From Sycobia sp. Sy_11 (Eukaryota > Arthropoda > Insecta > Hymenoptera > Epichrysomallidae): 64,000 nucleotides of DNA. This document shows, piece after piece, positions 38,874 through 50,713 of the stretch (positions are counted from its first letter, which is position 1; each line of letters starts with the position of its first letter). The notes under the pieces were generated by a model. It did not search any database. It was given only the letters and a program-made list of their open reading frames with translations, and was not told the DNA's origin. A program made the position numbers and the translations under genes. The stretch spans positions 568,001 through 632,000 of the forward strand of contig JACCIC010000270.1 of NCBI GenBank assembly GCA_018907035.1. Reading direction: 5' to 3'.

Positions 38874-39046
38874 GACAAAATAACGGTTCTCATTAGTCAG
38901 TCCGTAAGAAAATCGGTAAAAACTTCGCTATGCCATTTTTCGCTGATCAACCTCTAGATCTCCCTCCCTTCAATTTCTTCATTCGCTTTGAATTTCGACT
39001 CCTTCGACAAAGATCTCAAACATCCCGCTTCTTCTACAATTCTCTA

Positions 39047-39049
<3 letters not shown>

Positions 39050-39092
<43 letters not shown>
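39050..39092. repeat. (TA)n
   Basis: About 21 pure units. Confidence 0.95.
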
Positions 39093-39095
<3 letters not shown>

Positions 39096-39239
39096 TAAAG
39101 AAAACGCAACACTCCTTTTTCCCAGAAAACGGGAGTAATCGCCGCGAGAACGCAGACCCGATACACGCGCACACAACTGACGACTTGTTCATATACACAT
39201 ACAAATACACGCGCGCGCATCCACCCTCCCGCCCAATCT

Positions 39240-39600
39240 TCCGAATAGTCCCCGGATCCTAATCTCGATAATGACGCGTAATGGCTGCCGCCGCCGTCAC
39301 TGCCCTCCCTCCCCGCCTATCCGCACCCGCCGTCGTTCGCGTGAATGCGCGCCTTTGTCCGATTTCGCCGCCGACGGGCGAAAGACGCGCAATGGTACGG
39401 GCGGAGTTAAACGGCTACGGCGGCGGCGGCGGCGGCGCGTGCTGCGTATCGTCACGGAACCCGGGAGGGGAGAATCGGATTTTTGTCCACCGAAAGGGAC
39501 TTCCGAGATGGAGGAAACTTTTTCAGAACTGTAGCAGTTCTTTAACGTCTATTAGTTTTGCTGCGTATGGGGCTTCTGCTTGCGTATACGTACGCGTATA
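39240..39600 (+). other. CpG-rich block with open frame just upstream of exon 2
   Basis: Two plus-strand frames are open, one starting ATGGCTGCC at 39281 (106 codons), with Ala, Arg, Pro and a Gly run. It lies about 600 nt upstream of exon 2. No donor consensus ends it, so it cannot be joined cleanly to exon 2. It could be an internal promoter; coding status is doubtful. Confidence 0.2.
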
Positions 39601-40145
39601 GTTCTGTTTAAATAACATACGATATAATCGCGAAATTGAAAATCATTCAATATCGCGAATTGATTACATTATACGGAGCTCCGAATGGTAGTACACGTTT
39701 AAATAGGTACGGTAGCGTCGGGATACAAAAACAAGTAGAAAAACCATACAGAAACATTACACACATTAAGGTCTCAACCATACCCTTGTACACTCCGTTC
39801 CACTCCCATGCGCATAAATCCTCCTCATAAATCCGTAATTGACAAAAATAGATGGGAAATGAAAGCCAAGGCAAAACGACAAGAAGCCGCCCGATGCGCG
39901 GCTGCTGTCTACCCTCCCTCCTCCCCCCTGTCCCGCCCCGCCCCGCATGCACCGCAATCTAATTCAATTCCCGCTCGAGCGTTTCGACGATCGCCGTATC
40001 GCGATGCGTCCGCTCGCAGCTCCCGCGGGCAGCCGAGAGCGGCCGGAGATATCGCGAGAGCGAGCGAGACGAGACGATCGTCGATCGGCAGGCCTCTATA
40101 ATAACGCGATGCGTGGGAGACCGATGCGCTTATACGATATAACGA

Positions 40146-40180
40146 TCTTGACTTTTTTCTTTTTTTTTTTTTCGTTGCAG
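40146..40180 (+). other. 3' splice site (acceptor) of exon 2
   Basis: A nearly unbroken T/C run of more than 20 nt ends in CGTTGCAG at 40173-40180, directly followed by ACGCGG. Possible branch sequences (ATAACGA, CTTGACT) lie just upstream. This is one of the strongest acceptor-like sites in the window on the plus strand. Confidence 0.65.
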
Positions 40181-40188
40181 ACGCGGTT

Positions 40189-40203
40189 ATGAGAGTTCGA
40201 TGA
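40189..40203 (+). other. Short upstream ORF overlapping the alternative start
   Basis: ATG AGA GTT CGA TGA encodes MRVR and stops. Its TGA shares ATGA with the ATG at 40200, an arrangement compatible with termination-reinitiation. The main start at 40290 lies 87 nt past the stop. Seen directly; any effect on translation is inferred and depends on the exon belonging to the mature leader. Confidence 0.4.
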
Positions 40204-40228
40204 TTACCGGCCACCGTTCCAGAAGCTT

Positions 40229-40230
<2 letters not shown>

Positions 40231-40266
<36 letters not shown>
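40231..40266 (+). repeat. (GCA)12 / CAG trinucleotide repeat in exon 2
   Basis: Twelve uninterrupted GCA units lie 23 nt upstream of the preferred start codon. They would be 5'UTR if translation starts at 40290, or a run of 12 serines (AGC) if it starts at 40200. Such tracts are often polymorphic in length. Because they are multiples of three, length changes keep the 40200 frame. Confidence 0.95.
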
Positions 40267-40270
<4 letters not shown>

Positions 40271-40289
40271 CAGTAGACACATCAGCGCC

Positions 40290-40374
40290 ATGGACTACCT
40301 GGGCACCGCGGGGCTACTACTCGTCTGCGCTCTGCTGGCCCAACAGCAGCGGACTGCCGACGCCATCGACATGT
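40290..40374 (+). CDS. First coding exon, signal peptide of a secreted or membrane protein (partial)
   Basis: Reading from the ATG at 40290 gives 28 codons plus one base before a GTAAGT donor, so the exon ends in phase 1 and the next codon starts with T. The peptide begins MDYLGTAG, continues with a hydrophobic core (GLLLVCALLA) and a polar tail QQQRTADAIDM. This is a typical eukaryotic signal peptide, with likely cleavage after an Ala of the ADA triplet. The start context GCGCCATGG is strong, better than the upstream in-frame ATG at 40200. No downstream exon could be recognised, so the protein is unidentified. A discoidin domain receptor (Ddr-type) is one guess, because such receptors have a signal peptide on a small early exon followed by long introns; this is not supported by any domain seen here. 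That the exon is real rests on the coherent acceptor, start, signal peptide and donor. Confidence 0.6.
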
Positions 40375-40380
40375 GTAAGT
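40373..40380 (+). other. 5' splice site (donor) of exon 2
   Basis: GTAAGT at 40375-40380 is the full intronic donor consensus. The exon side is GT rather than AG, so the site depends on its intronic half. Cutting here leaves phase 1 after codon 28. If it were not used, the frame would continue into the (TA)n array and give an implausible IYIYIY tail. Confidence 0.65.
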
Positions 40381-40408
40381 ACATCATTGCCCGTCTGTTT
40401 ATGCAAGG

Positions 40409-40411
<3 letters not shown>

Positions 40412-40464
<53 letters not shown>
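40412..40464. repeat. (TA)n next to the exon 2 donor
   Basis: About 26 pure units beginning 37 nt downstream of the GT of the donor at 40375. In pre-mRNA it is self-complementary and could form a hairpin close to the 5' splice site. Confidence 0.95.
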
Positions 40465-40466
<2 letters not shown>

Positions 40467-41399
40467 CACTTGTGATTTGTCGAGAGCCGGTCTCTGGCTT
40501 GGAGGCCGCGTAGAAACGCACGGCTCGAGCGAACGGATATAACGTATATATCTGCGTATCGCGCGTATGGAAATACATTCGCTACTTCCGCTCCTCCTAT
40601 CTTCGTCTTTCGCGACTGATCTCTCGACCGGCTCTGTAGCCTATAAGTATTATATATATATATATAACCAGATACCCATGCATACGCGCTCTTCGTCTTT
40701 ATTTCTCTCCATCTCCGCGCGAATCTCCGTCCCCCGGACTCTCGTTTACCTGTCACAACCGACACCCAATTACTGTTATAACGCGGCCGCGCAGAAAGAG
40801 GAAAGAAGGAAACAAGGCGGGTCGGGTTTGACGAGCCGACTGTAATATACAGGGGCGGATAAAAACGGCGCCGCTGCGCGCGATGCTACTATGCGGCGGT
40901 GATTCACGTCTTCGTGCCTCGAAATAGGCTCCTATACAGTCGCAGGGACTGCCTCCACTATATATATATATGATTGCGTGAAAGGAAGAGACCCTCATGG
41001 CCAACGGGAGCCGCGCGCGACGTTTGCAGAATCGCGGAACTATATAATCTACCCAGAATATTCGCCCCACGTGGGGGGCGATCTTTGTCATTCGTCTCAG
41101 TCTGCAGTCCCGGTCTGACTGATTTGTATTAAAATTGCATAGAAGATATATATGTATATATATATAGTTCCACGTAAACGACCCATCGTATTCTATATCC
41201 TCGTGTGTTTTACCTATTTCGAATTTTTTTTGTCTCTCTCCAATCTTGGTATATGAGTCGGTCGGCTCGGCATTGCCCTCTTTTGTATTAGAACTAATAG
41301 CTATCCATGTCGTTATATATATAGCTCCACAATCGTTCTTAAACTGCCCAAGCTCACGAAAAACAGCTAAAGTCTGGATGGGCATTGAAATCGTATTCG

Positions 41400-42500
<1,101 letters not shown>

Positions 42501-42510
42501 TCTCTCTCTA

Positions 42511-42516
<6 letters not shown>

Positions 42517-42556
<40 letters not shown>

Positions 42557-42563
42557 GCACACA

Positions 42564-42636
<73 letters not shown>
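42517..42636. repeat. Compound (TA)n-(CA)n-(TA)n
   Basis: TA at 42517-42555, mixed CA/TA to 42572, CA at 42573-42596, TA at 42597-42636. The two TA blocks are mutually complementary with the CA block as loop. Confidence 0.95.
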
Positions 42637-42639
<3 letters not shown>

Positions 42640-42885
42640 CGAATATCTGAACAATTGATTAGAATCTCTGGACAACTCCAGCCAAACTCCATTAGTTCTG
42701 AATCCTCTGATTTTGTCTTCGCCTAATATACCCGCTGATCCTCAGTCACTTCAACTGATATACGTAATCTATAATATTGGAGGCGCGACGATTTGAGACT
42801 GGCTGCGCCAGCGTAGTTCACATTAGAGCATTCACATAGCGACATATGTATGCGAATACACACACGCTCAACCCACCCACCCACC

Positions 42886-42894
42886 TACACACAC

Positions 42895-42926
<32 letters not shown>
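42886..42926. repeat. (CA)n, imperfect
   Basis: CA array with one AACA slip, preceded by CCCA units. Confidence 0.95.
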
Positions 42927-42928
<2 letters not shown>

Positions 42929-43127
42929 ATGAATATATTAAACGCACACTCTTCGTATATATAATTTCATCAGTGAAATATGGCAAAAAGAGGGAAGCCC
43001 ATTGCGTATGCATATATGCGCACATATGACGACACGTCGATATTCTCGGATTCAAAGGAGCCTTCGCCCAGAGCGGCGTGTCTTATTAAATACGACTCAT
43101 TTGGGGCCCTGCACCTCTGAAATTATA

Positions 43128-43129
<2 letters not shown>

Positions 43130-43164
<35 letters not shown>
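43130..43164. repeat. Compound (GT)n-(GC)n
   Basis: About 13 GT units pass into a few GC units. Confidence 0.95.
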
Positions 43165-43165
<1 letters not shown>

Positions 43166-43506
43166 CGCGTTTGCCTGCGTATTCTATACATGCATATAAG
43201 AACATATATTAGATGTATGGAAGAGTGCAATATTCTCAACAGTGACGTGAATGATCGATTCGCGGTGGACACGCGCGCTACTTGCTTTGCCCGTGGCGGA
43301 CGGATCTCGCACCCGGTCAGTCAGATCCTCCTGAAGAAGAGGGTTTCTTTATAGATATATATAATATAGATATTGGTGTGCGTGTGCGTGAGTGCATGTG
43401 TTGGTAGGCTCGATGGTTGTTTGGAAGAGAGCCCAGGGAGGCGAGCGATTACAAACCTACGATAGCTCGTCACACGCGCTCGCTGTTGTTTGGCAATGGT
43501 TAGCAC

Positions 43507-43508
<2 letters not shown>

Positions 43509-43553
<45 letters not shown>
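43509..43553. repeat. (TA)n
   Basis: About 22 pure units. Confidence 0.95.
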
Positions 43554-43556
<3 letters not shown>

Positions 43557-43629
43557 GGCGGAGACGCGCTGATTAGAGAGGCGGCCACCAGGGCGTGAAT
43601 TATTTCGCAATTTGTATAAAGGGGGCACC

Positions 43630-43633
<4 letters not shown>

Positions 43634-43667
<34 letters not shown>

Positions 43668-43687
43668 CTCCGTGTGGTTATCTGACG

Positions 43688-43720
<33 letters not shown>
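43634..43720. repeat. (CT)n and nearby (CA)n
   Basis: CT tract at 43634-43665 and CA tract at about 43690-43720 with a short unique spacer. Confidence 0.95.
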
Positions 43721-43728
<8 letters not shown>

Positions 43729-44179
43729 GCATATATATGCAGTTAGTTGGTGGGACTGACTTATTGCATCGGTCGGTCCGATGCGTGCGGATAAAGAGCG
43801 TCGGGGCTCGTTTGCGTCGAGCGGTCGATTTTTCTTGTTCCTGTTTCGTTTTTTTTTGTTCTTTAATTTATTCATGCATCGGGATTATCTTTTATAAGCT
43901 CAAAGGCGCGCCGTGTGTATAGCGCAGGGATTGCTCGTGATTTTACAGAGCTCCATTACTGAATTACATTCATAAGAAATAAAATTTTTGAGAATTTTTT
44001 AGGATACTGATACAAAAGTATATATAGTCCAATGTTACACATAACGATTCATATTATACAGTTCATTCTATTGATAGTCAAGTTTGCCTAAACTTTTATG
44101 TTCGCGAATTCGCGCGTACATATATATAGAGGTATATAGATACGTACAATACATGAAACACACACACACCCATTTCGAG

Positions 44180-44530
44180 TCAGCACTTTATCAAGACGCT
44201 TTCTCGGCTCCTCCGCGATGTAAATTCGGTGGGGAGGGCACCAGACGCTCCTCCCACCTCCTTACCCTCCTTCAACCCCTTACCCTCCGCGCCTCGCGCG
44301 CCTCTGTGCGTTTAATTGCCGTGAGTCACGCCAAGGCGGCGCGACCGTAACTTTTCGCTCGGCGCTCGCGGCGGCGCGCGCGAGGGGATAATCGCCGGGC
44401 GGCCGTGAAAAAGAGAGGAGTCGAAAACCCGGCGGCCGGCGGGCGCGGCGTCTGTATTATAATACGCGTATAGTCGTTATACACGACGGTGGGATAACAC
44501 GGCCGCGTCTCCGTCTTCCTCCTCTCCCTC

Positions 44531-44561
<31 letters not shown>

Positions 44562-44900
44562 CACTGGCGCTAAAACCACGCGCTAAGTCGACGCCTTCCC
44601 CCTCTTCGATCGCGGCTCCGCGCGCTCGTCTTCCTTCCTTCCTTCCTTCCGAGCCATTGATTCCGAGCCCCAGTTGTGAGGGCGGCGATGGCGGCGAGGG
44701 CGGCGGCAGGTAAATACGGAGGGGCCCTCGCCGCGGAGACTTGCAAAGTCTCGTGGTGGGAAGGGGGTGAGGGTAGGGGTGGATCAGCCTGCCGCTCCCC
44801 CCCCCCGGCGACGGCCACGCGGTGGTTTTGAACGGTAGAGCGTGAGCGGACTGGCGGGGAAAGAGGTCGATATCCGGAAATGTCGGGGGTGAGGAGAAGT
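44180..44900 (+). promoter_or_regulatory. CpG-rich block with possible small start exon
   Basis: A CpG-dense region contains a (TA)n run at 44532-44555 and, at 44688, an ATG in context GGCGATGG followed by seven Ala/Arg codons and a CAG/GTAAAT donor-like site near 44709. It could be an internal promoter with a short first exon, but GCG-rich sequence makes such matches easy by chance. Confidence 0.15.
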
Positions 44901-45506
44901 TCGTTATTAGGAACTATGAGACTGCAATTTTTTTAAGTGTTTTTTTCTTACCTCTTCCTGCATACGAGTAGATATATACGTTTACAAAGTAATATTGACT
45001 TTTACTTAATTTACGCTATACGTAAAAAAAATAAGTTCGAATCGACGGGGAAATTCTAATTATATTGTCGGACCTTTTCAAGTTTAAGTGATTTCCTTCA
45101 TTCGAGTTACAAACAACAAAAAGAAATGAAGAAACAGGACGGAATCAGCTTAACTATGTAGAATTACTACTTAAGACAAGGCGGCTATGTTTAATCGTCT
45201 GCTATCTGATTTAACTTCCACTTTCAGTATTTATCTTTTATTGTACAAATTGATTTTTTTTTCGCAAAAAAAAATCGTTCTGCAAGAATTCGAAATATAT
45301 TTTTGCAATTACACGATTAATTGCCCCTCTTGTTCAGAACGATGAAAACAAAAAGGCTCTTTGGCTTATATTACAAGAAAAATAAGCCGCAGAAACAATT
45401 AAGTGCAAAGCATTCAATTGACTCGTCGCCGCGATTAATTAGAATTAAAGGAGACGCGTGTTTGGCCAACTCACCTACTTTTACGAGCCGCATGCATAAC
45501 AAAACT

Positions 45507-45510
<4 letters not shown>

Positions 45511-45540
<30 letters not shown>
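45511..45540. repeat. (GA)n
   Basis: About 15 pure units. Confidence 0.95.
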
Positions 45541-45542
<2 letters not shown>

Positions 45543-45899
45543 AACAGAAACAGAGGGAAAAATGAACAAAACTAGTCTCGCTCCGCATTAGACGCAATGA
45601 GCGCGCACGCATCAAATGAGTCGGCCGGGCGCGCGCGCGCGCGCGCTCGAATTTCCAGGAACTTTTAGCCCCCTCCCGAGTCCCCCCTTGAATTACTGCT
45701 CGGACGCGACGGTTTTGTAAAAAAGCGCGATTAATTGTGATTCTCGTCGCGAACGTTCTCAGACCCTCTCCGCGTCGCTCGGCGCGTTCGGCCGCTCCCG
45801 TTCCCCGTTTAAGCCCGATCCGCGCGCACTCCTCCGGCTGCCGTGCGCGAAAGTGCATCGGCCGCTTTTTTTGTCTAATAGTGCATAGGTGCGGGGGAA

Positions 45900-46480
45900 G
45901 TGATGGAAATTTGCGGGCATATTTATATTTTCAGAATAGTAAGTGTCTGGAAGCCAAACTCATTGACCTAGAAAAGGGTTAAATGAGGTAAAAGAAATTT
46001 GTTCCACCGTAAGAGCGACATTCTATTTAATGTTTTCTGTTCACTCTGTTGTCTCATGCCAAGCTTTCAACGGAATATTTAAGTTCGATTATTATCTCGT
46101 CGCCTAATGGTAATTTTTCATTGTATTGAAATTTCTAGCCAAGTTACATTAAAAATAAATATTTTAGAATCTTCTTTAATACGATATAAATGTTTTAGTA
46201 TAACAAAATGAATACATGAACAACAATTTCATTACAAAAACTTTGATCTCAAGAGAAAAGCCAAGTCGTAATATTAATTTAAACGAATCGAAAATAAAGT
46301 CCATTGCTTGAATCCGTTTCACGCAATTTTCAAGCCTTACGGCTCATTATGATATTTCAAATAGCGGACATTATCGGCGACGGGAGGAAAAAGGAAAGGA
46401 TTAAATGACCGCGCGCACCATTAAGAGCGCATCCCTGCCACCACTCTTCATTCGTTAAAATAATAATCGCCAAATCCCCG
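45900..46480. other. AT-rich block
   Basis: AT-rich unique-looking DNA without simple repeats, ending at a C/T-rich stretch that starts near 46.5 kb. No coding signal. Confidence 0.4.
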
Positions 46481-46888
46481 TCACTTTCTCCCGCGAATCG
46501 CCGCCGAATTATATCGCGTGAGATTACGCGATATATATCCCCTCCCTCTCATCTCTCCCGCCCCCGTCGCGAGTTCGGGGCTTCAGCGCTTTCGGTCCTT
46601 TTCTCCCCCCCCCTTGCTTTTTTCTTCCTCCAACCGTTCGTCCTCGCCCCGGATTTCCATCCCCTTTATCGCGCGGCGCTCCCGGTGCACGCCGCGCTGC
46701 ATCAAGTGTCTTTGTGCAGCGTATGCGCGTTTCGCAACGCGCTCTCGCCTCCTACTCTCGCCCCTCCACCCCTCGTGCTTCTCCATCGCTTGTCGCTCGT
46801 CGCCCCGAGTAAATCCCTCTCTCGTCGGCGGCGTTACTCAACGAGATAATCACCCTCGGAATATTCTATAGCGGCTCTCTCGGCGGTC

Positions 46889-46891
<3 letters not shown>

Positions 46892-46933
<42 letters not shown>

Positions 46934-46964
46934 CGAGGGAGAGAGAGAGAGAGAGAGAGAGAGA
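46892..46964. repeat. Compound (TA)n-(GA)n
   Basis: About 20 TA units (46892-46932), then GGCGAGG, then about 13 GA units to 46964. Confidence 0.95.
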
Positions 46965-47022
46965 AGAGAGAGGAAGTCAGAGGGAGGAAAGAGGCAAGTG
47001 CTTCAAAATATTATGTGTTTCT

Positions 47023-47053
47023 ACACACACACAACACACACACACACACACAC
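47023..47053. repeat. (CA)n, one slip
   Basis: CA tract interrupted once by an AA step near 47033. Confidence 0.9.
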
Positions 47054-49171
47054 ATATACAGGCATATACGTATAGGCACAACGCTACTGCAGCCGGGCAA
47101 GCTCTGTCGACATTCGGAGCACTCTTCAATCTATATCTCCATCTCTTCTTTTTTTCTATCGTTTCCTAGCACGGCGTACTCCCCTCCCCCCCTATCCCCC
47201 TGCCTCCTCGTATGTCACATTGGATCGGAGAGGGCGTTTTTCGAGAGCCCGACGGGATTCTTTTTCTCCCCGCCTCCCCTTCCCCCTCTTTTTTTTTTTT
47301 TTTTTAACGGCTTTCTAATAATAATGCAGAGCTGACCCGTAATGTATTGCGCTCCCGTGTCGCTGCCACCGTCGTCGCCACCGCCGCCGCCCGTTCGTCA
47401 AAACTGATGGAACGAAGTAGTTATAAGGCTTTTGACGCGAGGAGCGGGCATTCGTTCTGTATGTATATATATATATATATATATAGCGTCGAACGGGGCA
47501 ATAATAACGGGACGGATGGCTTTTGGGGATCAAGCGGTTTTTTTCTTCTCCTTCGTTTTTCAGCATTGACGGCTCGAAAATCGTCGTGCCGACGACGAGT
47601 CTTATATTGATCCGGTCGATGGATTTGGAACATTTTTATGACATTAATAATCGTGCGGCCAACGATTCATTTCCAACTATTTTTTAACGTATAATTTTTT
47701 TGTATTTCGATCTGATAAATGATACTTTGCCTAACTACAAGCACTTCATTGTCAAGTAAGCCATTTTTATACGTCAATCGAAAAAGTCGAAGAGGAGGGG
47801 GAAAAAAGCATTACTGTCGACGATATGAAGGAGAGCTTTTTTTTTGGTCTCTCTCGATCCTAGCGCACGAGCTCGAGTGCTCGGAGAAGAAAAAAAAAGA
47901 GGGAAGTCGACGATGATGAGGTACATAACGCATACCGAGTGTGTCGCGCGCGCGCGCCTGTTCAAATCGGTCGGTCTTCCCTGTCGCGCCAGGGCCTCTA
48001 CACTTGCTTGGTTAAAACGCGCGATCGTCTCGCTTTGTCGTCGCGAGATTTTAAGCGCGCGCGCAACGCATCGCCAACGCTTCTTCGTTTCAACGTTCGA
48101 CCGATTCGCCGATAATTGGGGCCGACTGCGTGGCTGTTTTGTCTCCGTATCGAGGCACGCGCGATAGCGACGTCCTTTAATAACGCAAATTATCCACGAA
48201 CCTTACAGCGGCAACGGCATGTATTTCGGGGAACGTTTATGGAAGTAAGAAATAATCCATTTTGGACAGAATTACAGTTAAAATTTGAACGCCTATCGTA
48301 CGATTATAACTACGATCCTCCGGCTAAAGGATGAGTTCAAAAAAATCCCGAGACCTCGGAATGTGGGAGCGCCCCCCCTCCCCCTTCCTGCGCCTGCGAA
48401 GCGAGCCGAGCGACGACGATGGATATATAACGTGCGACGGAACGGTCGAGGAACGGGATCGATCGACGACTGATTGGCTTGCGTAAACTACTGTGAGCTC
48501 GGTCCTTATACGTTACGTTACGTTCTAAGAAGAAAAAAAAAAGAAGAAATTCTACGTACGAACGATAAGTTCGTATTTCCCCCTCGCTAATCGACACAGT
48601 AGACGAGATAATATGTAAGCACAGCGTAGCGCGGGCAGCGCAACGTCGAAAAATGCCCGAGAGTCGAGTTTCTCGCGATTCTCGCTAATGATCCGCGAGG
48701 AGAGATGATCTCTCCCGGACTATAATACACTGCTCTATCTCCCTCGTTCTCCTCCTCTCTTTCTCTCTCTATCTCTCACTCACTCTCTCTCTCTCTCTCT
48801 CTCTCACTCTAGGCGAACTCTTTTAAAAATCATTCATCGTACGTCTAACAGTAGGGGGCATTATTGTATCTATGCGCCACATAGCTGTCATTTACAATGA
48901 GCTCACTGTGCCCGAGGCTGTTCGAGCATCCCTACTCTTTTTTCCCGTTTGATTTTTGGCTCTACAGATTGCAATGTTATTTTAACGCGCGAACGCATTA
49001 ATAGAGTGGAATAATGCGCGTAGGTTGCCTAAATATCTCGAGGGCTAGCGTTCGGATAGAACGAGAATATTATTGAAATCATCACGAATTCGAAATTATA
49101 ATATAGAGGCAAGTGCGTATAATATGTATATATATATATATATTGCAACACTTTAGCCGAAACATCTCGGA

Positions 49172-49173
<2 letters not shown>

Positions 49174-49209
<36 letters not shown>
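49174..49209. repeat. (TA)n
   Basis: About 18 pure units. Confidence 0.95.
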
Positions 49210-49213
<4 letters not shown>

Positions 49214-49546
49214 GTATATAATGGTTAACGGCGTACGCTCCGCGCGATATTCAATGAATAATTATAGAGAGAAAGGAGGGGGTGGGGAATGGGAGAATTC
49301 CGTGCCAACGCCAATATCCGCCACTTCGTCGCGCGTATAATATAAACACGGGCATATGTAGAAGAGCGAGCTATCTATATATGCGCAGAACATCGCGCGT
49401 AGAGGGAGGGGAGGGCCGGGGAAAGAGCGACGCGCGAGAATCGGAGCAGTTAAACCCCGCTCGCTGCATAAATATAGCGATGTTAATGCCGCGGCGACGA
49501 TACATTAAACATGCTCTATAGCTCGGCCGGGGAATCTGGCTCGCTG

Positions 49547-49580
<34 letters not shown>
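49547..49580. repeat. (CT)n, imperfect
   Basis: CT tract interrupted once by GT. Confidence 0.9.
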
Positions 49581-49583
<3 letters not shown>

Positions 49584-50217
49584 TCACCCCTCCCCTCTTC
49601 ATGCCACTATCCTTCCTCTACTAGTTGTTCGTGCGCATATACATCTGTGCGCAGCGCGTTCGGGTGGTTTTGCGCGCATCAGCCGATGCAACTCCTGCTG
49701 CTGTCATTCTGGAAGGTGGGAGGGGGCGACAGAGGAAGCTCAACCCCCCCCCCTCCTCCCTCCCTCCATCCCACCTCAGCCACCCGTTCCGCACTCGGGC
49801 ACATGGGGCACCGGAAAATTCGCTCGACGCGCGGATATGTCGCGCTGTGTTCGGTGGAAGGGGACGGGGAATGAGGCGAAGGGCCGGCTGGGGGGAGGAT
49901 TCGGAGCTTCGACAGTGTTTGTGCAATGCGCGCATCCTCCACCCGTCGTCCCCGTCCGTTAATGGAGCTATCTACGGATCCATCGGCGTTTGCGGGATTC
50001 GCGAGGATCTAGGGGGTCGGCTCTTATAATATCAATTGGTCCGTAGGAAACATAGGTTTGCTTTCAAGCAGGGCAATTTATTGGTATTTTCTCTCTCTCT
50101 CTCTCGCTCTCTCTCGCTCTCTTTTTTCTCTTTTTTATTTGACCCGTCGAAATTACTTTATGTTGGCATCTACCGGGGACGCGCAAATAAAATCGACTTT
50201 ATTCGATAATGATATGA

Positions 50218-50713
50218 TTATTTAAATTGAGCTCTCTCGTTCGGTTCGAGCTCGATTCGCAGAATGCCGAAGAGATCGCTGGGCCCGTCCGAGCAACCTA
50301 AGACTACATATATAACCGAGAAAAATAATCGAGGCCAATACCGAACGCGTGACCCGCAAAAGAGCGCATCGAGATACATGGCTATAGATAAAGAGAGATG
50401 GAAAGGCCGAGTCACCGCGCCGTTCGCGGGCCCAGACGCAGTAATAGCACCTATTTGTCCGTTTCCGGTTGGTGGCAGGAGGGTTGGCCTATTCGGAACA
50501 GGGGCCCCCGGTTTCACGTCGCCATATGCAGCGTGGCCGCGCGTGTCACCGCCCCCTCCCCCCCCCGCCATTACCGTGCAAAACGAAGCTTTGGCGCCTA
50601 GAATCTGCCCTTCGAGCACCGAATGCGTAGACGCGTGCACGCTGCCCACATATGTGTACATATCCAACGATAGGGAAGGGTGGCTCGGCATTGCCGTCGC
50701 GGCCCCTTCGTAA
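50218..50713. other. Overlapping open frames on both strands, coding status unknown
   Basis: Plus-strand frame 50264-50713 (149 codons) and minus-strand frame 50691-50218 (157 codons) overlap almost completely. Both have mixed composition apart from a Pro or Gly run at about 50549-50570. No family is recognisable and no convincing flanking splice sites were seen. Opposed open frames of this length often arise by chance in GC-rich DNA. Confidence 0.12.

Larger units (their letters stand above)
40181..40289 (+). other. 5' untranslated part of exon 2, possibly translated N-terminal extension
   Basis: This stretch lies between the acceptor at 40180 and the preferred start at 40290. It contains a five-codon upstream ORF including its stop (40189-40203), a second in-frame ATG at 40200, and twelve GCA units at 40231-40266. 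Read from 40200 it would add 30 residues rich in serine (AGC codons, positions 11-22) before the signal peptide. The frame has no stop back to the exon start, so it could also be open into an upstream exon. An extension would bury the signal peptide and could convert it to an internal anchor. I prefer the 40290 start because of its better context and the normal signal-peptide position. Confidence 0.5.

Noticed and set aside
39281..39601. 106-codon frame starting ATGGCTGCC upstream of exon 2
   Set aside because: No donor at its end, a Gly run from CGG repeats, and another frame open over the same DNA. Kept only as a CpG-rich block.
40740..40760. Minus-strand CAG/GTAAAC resembling a recursive site
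   Set aside because: The sequence before the AG lacks a pyrimidine tract on that strand and the donor half is not GTRAGT.
45468..45480. Minus-strand donor-like GTGAGT after AGTAG
   Set aside because: The preceding minus-strand sequence has no open frame with coding character and no matching acceptor.
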